NCBI RefSeq assembly: GCF_002157145.1
Contig: NZ_CP021361.1
Coordinates: 1,674,001-1,738,000, forward strand
Direction: 5' to 3'
Length of the DNA: 64,000 bases
From: Acidovorax carolinensis
GTDB lineage: Bacteria; Pseudomonadota; Gammaproteobacteria; Burkholderiales; Burkholderiaceae_C
The translations under genes were made by a program, and so were the position numbers. Under the pieces are notes generated by a model. It was given only the letters and a program-made list of their open reading frames with translations. It had not been told where the DNA came from and made no database searches. Each line of letters begins with the position of its first letter. Position 1 is the first letter of the stretch. This document shows positions 58,011 to 64,000 of the stretch, piece after piece.

Positions 58011-59696
58011 TTACTTTTCCGAGTTGTCCAGCTTGGCGCGCAGCAGGGCGCCCAGGCTGGTCGTTCCGGCGCTTTCGCGGCTCGATTGCTGGCTCAGGTT
58101 GGCCATGGCGCCTTGTTCGTCGGCCATGTCCTTTTGCTTGATCGACAGCTGGATGTTGCGGGTCTTGCGATCCACATTGACCACCACAGCGGTGACTTCG
58201 TCGCCTTCCTTGAGCACGTTGCGGGCATCTTCCACGCGGTCGCGGGAGATTTCCGAAGCGCGCAGGTAGCCCACGATGTCTTCGCCGAGGTCGATTTCAG
58301 CGCCACGGGCGTCCACGGTCTTGACCTTGCCGGTCACCGTCTGGCCCTTGTCGTTCACGGTCACGAAGGTGGTGAACGGGTCGCCGTCGAGCTGCTTGAT
58401 GCCCAGGGAGATGCGCTCACGGTCCACGTCCACGGCCAGCACGATGGCTTCGACTTCCTGGCCCTTCTTGTAGTTGCGCACGGCGGCTTCGCCGGCTTCG
58501 TTCCACGAGAGGTCAGACAGGTGCACCAGGCCGTCGATGCCGGCAGCCAGGCCCACGAACACGCCGAAGTCGGTGATCGACTTGATAGGACCCTTCACGC
58601 GGTCGCCGCGCTTCGTGTCCTGTGCGAATTCTTGCCATGGGTTGGCCTTGCACTGCTTCATGCCCAGGCTGATGCGGCGCTTGTCTTCGTCGATTTCGAG
58701 GACCATGACTTCGACTTCGTCGCCCAGCGAAACCAGCTTGGCGGGAGCGATGTTCTTGTTGGTCCAGTCCATTTCAGACACGTGCACCAGGCCTTCGATG
58801 CCGGGTTCGAGTTCGACGAACGCGCCGTAGTCGGCAATGTTCGTGATCTTGCCGAACAGGCGGGTGCCTTGGGGGTAGCGGCGGTTCACGCCCATCCATG
58901 GGTCGTCGCCCATTTGCTTCAGACCCAGCGAGACACGGTTCTTCTCGGTGTCGAACTTGAGGATCTTGGCGGTGATTTCCTGGCCAGCGGTCACCACTTC
59001 GGAAGGGTGACGCACGCGGCGCCATGCCATGTCGGTGATGTGCAGCAGGCCGTCGATGCCGCCCAGGTCCACGAACGCACCGTATTCGGTGATGTTCTTG
59101 ACCACGCCCTGAACGATGGAGCCTTCCTTCAGGGTTTCCATCAGCTTGGCGCGCTCTTCGCCCATGGACGCTTCCACCACAGCGCGGCGGCTCAGCACCA
59201 CGTTGTTGCGCTTGCGGTCCAGCTTGATGACCTTGAATTCCATGGTCTTGTTTTCGTACGGCGTCAGATCCTTGATCGGACGGGTATCGATCAGCGAACC
59301 GGGCAGGAATGCGCGGATGCCGTTGACCAGGACAGTCAGACCGCCCTTGACCTTGCCGCTGGTCGTGCCAGTGACGAATTCGCCGGATTCCAGGGCCTTT
59401 TCCAGGCTCATCCAGGAAGCCAGACGCTTGGCGGTGTCGCGCGACAGGATGGTGTCGCCGTAGCCGTTTTCGATGGAGCCAATGGCCACCGACACGAAGT
59501 CACCCACTTGGACTTCGACTTCGCCCTTGTCGTTCTTGAACTCTTCCAGCGGCACGTAGGCTTCAGACTTGAGGCCAGCGTTCACGACCACGAAGTTGTG
59601 CTCGACGCGCACGACTTCAGCGGTGATGACTTCGCCTGGGCGCATTTCCGTGCGCGTCAAGGATTCTTCAAAAAGGGCGGCAAAAGATTCGGACAT
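58011..59696 (-). CDS. rpsA: 30S ribosomal protein S1
   Basis: 561 residues from ATG 59696 (AAGGAA upstream; a GTG or similar start farther out adds five residues). Six S1 RNA-binding repeats, e.g. [80 protein letters not shown], and the hallmark [13 protein letters not shown]. It brings mRNA to the 30S subunit. Gene order cmk-rpsA-ihfB is the classic one. Confidence 0.97.
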   Translation of the reverse strand: MSESFAALFEESLTRTEMRPGEVITAEVVRVEHNFVVVNAGLKSEAYVPLEEFKNDKGEVEVQVGDFVSVAIGSIENGYGDTILSRDTAKRLASWMSLEKALESGEFVTGTTSGKVKGGLTVLVNGIRAFLPGSLIDTRPIKDLTPYENKTMEFKVIKLDRKRNNVVLSRRAVVEASMGEERAKLMETLKEGSIVQGVVKNITEYGAFVDLGGIDGLLHITDMAWRRVRHPSEVVTAGQEITAKILKFDTEKNRVSLGLKQMGDDPWMGVNRRYPQGTRLFGKITNIADYGAFVELEPGIEGLVHVSEMDWTNKNIAPAKLVSLGDEVEVMVLEIDEDKRRISLGMKQCKANPWQEFAQDTKRGDRVKGPIKSITDFGVFVGLAAGIDGLVHLSDLSWNEAGEAAVRNYKKGQEVEAIVLAVDVDRERISLGIKQLDGDPFTTFVTVNDKGQTVTGKVKTVDARGAEIDLGEDIVGYLRASEISRDRVEDARNVLKEGDEVTAVVVNVDRKTRNIQLSIKQKDMADEQGAMANLSQQSSRESAGTTSLGALLRAKLDNSEK

Positions 59697-59903
59697 GTGT
59701 TTCCTTGCCACAAACAGGATTCCGGCAGCACCATTGCTGTCGTTTTTATAGCTGTTTGCGGTGGTTTTTTGCGGTAGAACCGCGGGTTAGGTTATCGATC
59801 CAGGCAACCTGTGCGCTGGCGCGCGAAAGGGGCTGCATGGGCCTGTTGCAAGGCCTTTCGGCATTGCTTGCGGGGCCCACTTTTAACAAAGGCCCCGTAC
59901 GTT

Positions 59904-61935
59904 TCAGCCCGGCGCAGAGACTGCGAAAGGCTGCCGCTCCTGCCACCAGGCCAACACCTGATTGACGGCTTCATCAATCGTCAAGGTGGAGTTGTCCAGG
60001 ACCAGAGCGTCTTGCGCGGGCTTGAGCGGTGCGACGCTGCGGGTACTGTCCCGGGCGTCGCGTGCTTCGAGGTCTGCGCGAAGATCTTCGATACTAGCTG
60101 AAAAACCCTTTGAAATCAACTGTTTATGGCGGCGTTCTGCCCGACAGGCGGCGCTGGCCGTCAAATAAACCTTCAAAGGGGCGTCCGGGAAGATCACCGT
60201 GCCCATGTCGCGGCCGTCCGCGACCAGCCCCGGCAGACGCCGAAAGCTGTGCTGGAGTTGAACCAGGGCCGTGCGCACGGAGGGCAGGGCAGAGACGCGG
60301 GACGCGTTCATGCCGGCTTCTTCGGTGCGGATGGCATCGGTCACGTCGTCGCCACCGAGCAACACCCTGCCGCCTTCAAAGCGCACAGGCAGGTTCTGGG
60401 CCATCGCCGCAATGCGCGTTTCGTGGTCTGCTTCGATCGCCAGCCCAGCGCGCAGCGCGGCCAGTGCGGTGATGCGGTACATCGCCCCCGAATCCAGGAA
60501 CCGGTAGCCCAGCCGCTGTGCCACGGCCGCCGCCACCGTGCCTTTGCCCGAGGCCGTGGGGCCATCGATGCATATCACCGGAATGTGATCCGTGGCTGTC
60601 TGGGTGACAGAGAACAGGGCTTCAAAGTAGTCCGGAAAGGTCTTGGCCACGCACTTGGGGTCTTCGATGCGCACGGGCAGGTGCGCCGGGTTGAAGGCTG
60701 CCAGCGAGAAACACATGGCCATGCGGTGGTCGTCATAGGTGTGGATGCTGGCGGGTTTCCAGACTTCCACACGGTCGGGTGGGGTCACGCGGATAAAATC
60801 GACACCCTCCTCGACCGTGGCGCCAAGCTTGCGCAGCTCGGTGGCCATGGCGGCGATGCGGTCTGTCTCCTTCACGCGCCAGCTGGCAATGTTGCGCAGC
60901 GTGGTGGTGCCATTGGCATACAGCGCCATGACGGCCAATGTCATGGCCGCGTCGGGGATGTGATTGCAATCCAGGTCGATGGCCTGGAGGGGCCATGCAC
61001 CGCGTTCGATCTGCAGCCAGTTGGCACCACCGGTTACCACGGCGCCCATGGCCCGCGCCGCTTCGACAAAGCGGATGTCGCCCTGGATCGAATCCAGGCC
61101 TACGCCCTGAATCTTGATGCCTTTTTGACCTGTAGCGCTTGGTGCAATTGCGCCAAGCGCTATGAAATAGCTAGCGGATGAGGCATCGGCCTCCACATGG
61201 ATGCTGCCAGGCGACTGGTATTTGCTGCCCGCCGGGATGGTGAATCGCTGCCAGTTCTGGTGCTCGACCACGATGCCGAAGCGCGCCAGCAGCTGAAGGG
61301 TGATGGCGATATAGGGCTTGGAGATCAGCTCGCCCACGACCTCGATCACCACCGCCTGCGTAGCGGCGGCCAGCGGCAGCGCCATGAGCAGCGCGGTGAG
61401 GAACTGGCTGGACACATCGCCGCGCACGCGGATCGGTGCGGACAGTGCCAATGCTGGAACACCTTGGGCATGGGCAATACGCAGCGGGGGTAGCCGTCGT
61501 TGCCCAGGTAGTCGATCTGGCAACCGAGCTGGCGCAGCGCATCGACCAGATCGCCAATCGGGCGCTCGTGCATGCGCGGCACACCAGACAGTTCGAATTC
61601 GCCGCCCAGCAGCGCCAGGGCTGCCGTCAGGGGTCGCATGGCGGTGCCAGCGTTGCCCATGAAGAGTTTGGCGGGCGACAGCGGTGCACGGCCACCCAGA
61701 CCGGTAATGCACACAGTGCTGCCCCGGTTTCGTCCACCACACAGCCGATCTGGCGCAGCGCATCGAGCATCACGAGCGTGTCGTCGGAGGCCAGCAGGTC
61801 GTGCACGGTGGTGGTGCCACGGCTCAGGGCGGCCAGCAGCAGCACGCGGTTGGAAATGCTCTTGGAGCCGGGCAGGTGGACCTCGCCGGACACGGCTTGC
61901 ATGGGAGGCAGATCTAAGAATGCGGTGCTGTACAT
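59904..61935 (-). CDS. aroA-cmk: Bifunctional EPSP synthase / cytidylate kinase (two frameshifts)
   Basis: About 677 residues. AroA (1 to about 450): [80 protein letters not shown] and [17 protein letters not shown]. Cmk follows in the same frame: [20 protein letters not shown] (P-loop), [11 protein letters not shown] and [20 protein letters not shown]. Two gaps disrupt the AroA part: GGGG at 61722-61725 (restores [15 protein letters not shown]) and GGGGG at 61486-61490 (restores [12 protein letters not shown]). The enzyme makes EPSP for chorismate and phosphorylates CMP/dCMP. The fusion is known in Comamonadaceae. Confidence 0.93.
61125..61176 (+). repeat. Palindromic dispersed repeat, copy h, inside aroA
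   Basis: Perfect stem AGCGCTTGG...CCAAGCGCT with the flanking TTTTTGACC and AAATAGCTA; it lies within the aroA frame and is translated as [17 protein letters not shown]. Confidence 0.7.
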
Positions 61936-62028
61936 CGGTGTGGTTTTCCGGTTAGGCCAATGTCGTGTGCACCGGCGTGTCCTAGGCCAGTGCCACCGTG
62001 GAACTGGCTTTGCCAGGCCACGGGTGGC

Positions 62029-62067
62029 GTCCCCCTTGGGGGAAGGCGCCGCAGGCGACTCAGGGGG
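62029..62067. terminator. CCCCCTTGGGGG palindrome / terminator after tyrA
   Basis: CCCCCTTGGGGGAAGGCGCC then AGGCGACTCAGGGGG just past the tyrA stop. GC-rich nested palindrome of the kind I recall as dispersed in Comamonadaceae; acts plausibly as a terminator between tyrA and aroA-cmk. Confidence 0.5.
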
Positions 62068-62940
62068 TTATTTTCTCTTTGCGCCCATGCGCCAGTGGGC
62101 ACGGGTCTCGCTGGCCAGGGTGAGCATGTCTTCAAGGCGCTGCGAGTCGCCTTTTTCCATGGCCTGCTCAAAGGTGTGCAGGGCCTGCTGGAACAGGCGC
62201 GACTGGGCGAGCAACTCTTCGCGGTTGGACAGCAGGATGTCGCGCCACATCTTGGGGTCGCCTGCGGCGATGCGGGTGAAGTCGCGAAAGCCCGGGCCCG
62301 CCAGCGACAGGAAATCGTCGCCGTTCGATTGACCGGTGATGCTGTTCATCATGGCAAACGCCAGCAGGTGCGGCAGGTGGCTGACCGCGGCAAAGGCCGC
62401 ATCGTGCGATTCGGGCGACATGCTGGTCACCCGGCATCCCAAAGCCGCCCATACCTCTTCGGCTTTTTGCAGCTGCGCGGTGAGCGTTCGCTCGATGGGG
62501 GTGAGGATGACCTGGCGGCCGCTGTACAGCTCGGCATCAGCGTGTTCCACACCGGAAACCTCGCGCCCGGTGATCGGGTGCGCAGGCACGAACGAGCCCA
62601 GCTGGTCGCGCAGGGAGCGCCGGGCCGCCTGCACCACATCGGCCTTGGTGGAGCCCACGTCCATGATCAGCATCTGCGGCGTGACGAGGTGCTTGATGGC
62701 CTTGAGCGTGGCCTCCGTGGCAGCAACCGGCACGGCCAGCAGCACGATATCGGCCCCCGCCACGGCCAGCAGGGCCGAAGGGGCCTCGACATCGATCACG
62801 CCCAGCTGGCGGGCGCGGTCGGTGGTGGAGGGGGATTTGCTGTATCCGACCACGCGTTTGACGAGGCCGGCCTTCTTCATCGCGAGTGCAAAAGAGCCTC
62901 CCATGAGGCCGCAACCGATCAGTCCGAGTTGTTCAAACAT
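62068..62940 (-). CDS. tyrA: Prephenate dehydrogenase
   Basis: 290 residues. NAD-binding GLIGCGLMGGSFALAMKKAG, then DVGSTKADVV, the prephenate-binding VPAHPITGREVSGVEHADA and LYSGRQVILTP, and SHLPHLLAFAMMNSI, all in family order. Converts prephenate to 4-hydroxyphenylpyruvate with NAD+ on the way to tyrosine. It begins 9 bp after the pheA stop and precedes aroA-cmk. Confidence 0.95.
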   Translation of the reverse strand: MFEQLGLIGCGLMGGSFALAMKKAGLVKRVVGYSKSPSTTDRARQLGVIDVEAPSALLAVAGADIVLLAVPVAATEATLKAIKHLVTPQMLIMDVGSTKADVVQAARRSLRDQLGSFVPAHPITGREVSGVEHADAELYSGRQVILTPIERTLTAQLQKAEEVWAALGCRVTSMSPESHDAAFAAVSHLPHLLAFAMMNSITGQSNGDDFLSLAGPGFRDFTRIAAGDPKMWRDILLSNREELLAQSRLFQQALHTFEQAMEKGDSQRLEDMLTLASETRAHWRMGAKRK

Positions 62941-62949
62941 GCCTGCTCC

Positions 62950-64000
62950 TCACGCTGAGACAGGGTAGGTTCCCAGAACCTTGTAGAACGCACACAGGCT
63001 GCGCAGCTCTTCCAGTGCCCGCGCGACATGGGGCTGGGCCGGATGGCCGTCAAGATCGATGTAGAAGTAATACTCCCACTGGCCCGTGCGGGCTGGGCGC
63101 GATTCAAAGCGCGTCATCGAGACGCCATGGGTCTTGAGCGGCACAAGCAAGTCATGCACGGCGCCTGGCCGGTTGGGCACGGACACTATGAGGCTGGTGC
63201 AGTCCTTGCCCGAGGGCGGCGGCGTCTGCAGCGTGTGGGGCAGGCAGATGATGGCGAACCGTGTGCGGTTGTAGGCATCGTCCTGAATGGCATGGGCCAC
63301 GATGTGCAGGCCAAACTGCTGCGCTGCGCGCTCGCTGGACAAGGCGGCCCACGCGGGGTTGGTGGTGGCCAGGCGCGCGCCCTCGGCGTTGCTGGAGACC
63401 GGTCGGCGCTCGGCATGCGGCAGGTGCTTGGACAGCCAGGCCTGGCATTGGGCCAGCGCCTGCGGGTGGGCCAGCACCACCTCGATGCCATCCAGCGAAT
63501 TGCTGGTGCGCAGCAGGTTGTGGCGCACCAGCAGGCTCACTTCGCCGACCACATGGGTGGGGGTGTGCAGGAACAGATCGAGCGAGCGCGTGACCACGCC
63601 TTCGGTGGAGTTCTCCACGCCCACCACGCCATACTGCGCACTGCCCGCCGCCGTGGCGTGAAAAACCTCGTCGAAATTGGCGCAGTACATCAGGTCAGCG
63701 GCGCCGCCGAAGAATTCAATCGCCGCCTGCTCGCAGAACGTGCCTTCCGGGCCCAGCACGGCCACGCGCTGGGGCGATTCGAGCGCCAGGCAGGCCGACA
63801 TGATTTCGCGCCAGATGGCCGCTACATGGGCGTCTTTGAGCGGGCCGGGGTTGGCGGTCTGGATCTTCTCGATCACCTGTGCCACGCGATCGGGTCGGAA
63901 GAACGGCGTGCCTTCGCGTTTTTTGACTTCGCCCACCCGTTCGGCGACCAGCGCACGCTGGTTCAGCAGCGTGAGCAGTTGCTGGTCGATGTTGTCGATC
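62950..64000 (-). CDS. pheA: Chorismate mutase/prephenate dehydratase (5'-truncated by window end)
   Basis: The frame is open to the right edge, so the start is missing. The visible N-terminal part ends the chorismate mutase domain (NIDQQLLTLLNQRALVAERV, FFRPDRVAQVIEKIQ). Prephenate dehydratase follows: AVLGPEGTFCEQAAIEFFGG, VVGVENSTEGVVTRSLDLFL, NRTRFAIICLPH with the catalytic TRF. A C-terminal ACT domain (SLIVSVPNRPGAVHDLLVPL, TRFESRPARTGQWEYYFYID) binds phenylalanine for feedback control. The bifunctional P-protein makes phenylpyruvate from chorismate. Confidence 0.95.
   Translation of the reverse strand, partial: IDNIDQQLLTLLNQRALVAERVGEVKKREGTPFFRPDRVAQVIEKIQTANPGPLKDAHVAAIWREIMSACLALESPQRVAVLGPEGTFCEQAAIEFFGGAADLMYCANFDEVFHATAAGSAQYGVVGVENSTEGVVTRSLDLFLHTPTHVVGEVSLLVRHNLLRTSNSLDGIEVVLAHPQALAQCQAWLSKHLPHAERRPVSSNAEGARLATTNPAWAALSSERAAQQFGLHIVAHAIQDDAYNRTRFAIICLPHTLQTPPPSGKDCTSLIVSVPNRPGAVHDLLVPLKTHGVSMTRFESRPARTGQWEYYFYIDLDGHPAQPHVARALEELRSLCAFYKVLGTYPVSA

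Noticed and set aside
58086..59777. 563-residue plus-strand open frame
   Set aside because: Antisense to rpsA, which is unambiguous.

Overview
The window is about 64 kb of GC-rich chromosome from a betaproteobacterium, most likely a member of the Comamonadaceae (Burkholderiales; Acidovorax/Delftia-like). This placement is inference. It rests on three Bug-type (tripartite tricarboxylate transporter) binding proteins, a fused aroA-cmk gene, the order pheA-tyrA-aroA/cmk-rpsA-ihfB-lapA-lapB, a phasin gene, and a dispersed palindromic repeat that I recall from this family.

Left core (1-9085): two Bug binding proteins, a nitroreductase, uvrC-pgsA, a tartrate/malate-type dehydrogenase, then hupB, tRNA-Val(TAC), ppiD and tRNA-His(GTG). 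Accessory region (9086 to about 34235): it begins at the 3' end of tRNA-His with a beheaded tyrosine integrase and is packed with mobile DNA. It holds three identical 2,669-bp IS21-family elements (two direct, one inverted) and remnants of IS256, IS5, IS3, IS630 and IS1595 types. Between them lie a possible orphan antitoxin, six copies of a 79-bp tandem repeat, an IclR regulator without its N-terminus, and an acyl-CoA catabolic cluster (CaiB remnant, enoyl-CoA hydratase, acyl-CoA dehydrogenase, MmgE/PrpD, Bug protein, HMG-CoA-lyase-like enzyme) followed by etfBA. A LexA-controlled umuD with a truncated cho, a secreted nuclease and a DUF72 gene complete the region.

Right core (34236-64000): phasin and a histone-deacetylase-like gene sharing a promoter region with PhaR-like boxes; thioesterase, pncB, nhaD, a 2-hydroxyacid dehydrogenase, rmuC, an MFS transporter, a LOG-family protein, crcB and a fused 5-oxoprolinase. 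The multisubunit Na+/H+ antiporter operon mnhA(B)CDEFG, comEA and lapAB follow, then ihfB, rpsA, the aroA-cmk fusion, tyrA and the 5'-truncated pheA.

Eleven frameshifts interrupt seven otherwise good genes plus one small gene. Every one is repaired by adding a single G or C to a short G/C homopolymer. This looks like systematic base-calling loss rather than gene decay, so these genes are listed as whole CDSs with the frameshift noted. The breaks in the accessory region are different in kind: they coincide with IS ends and look real.
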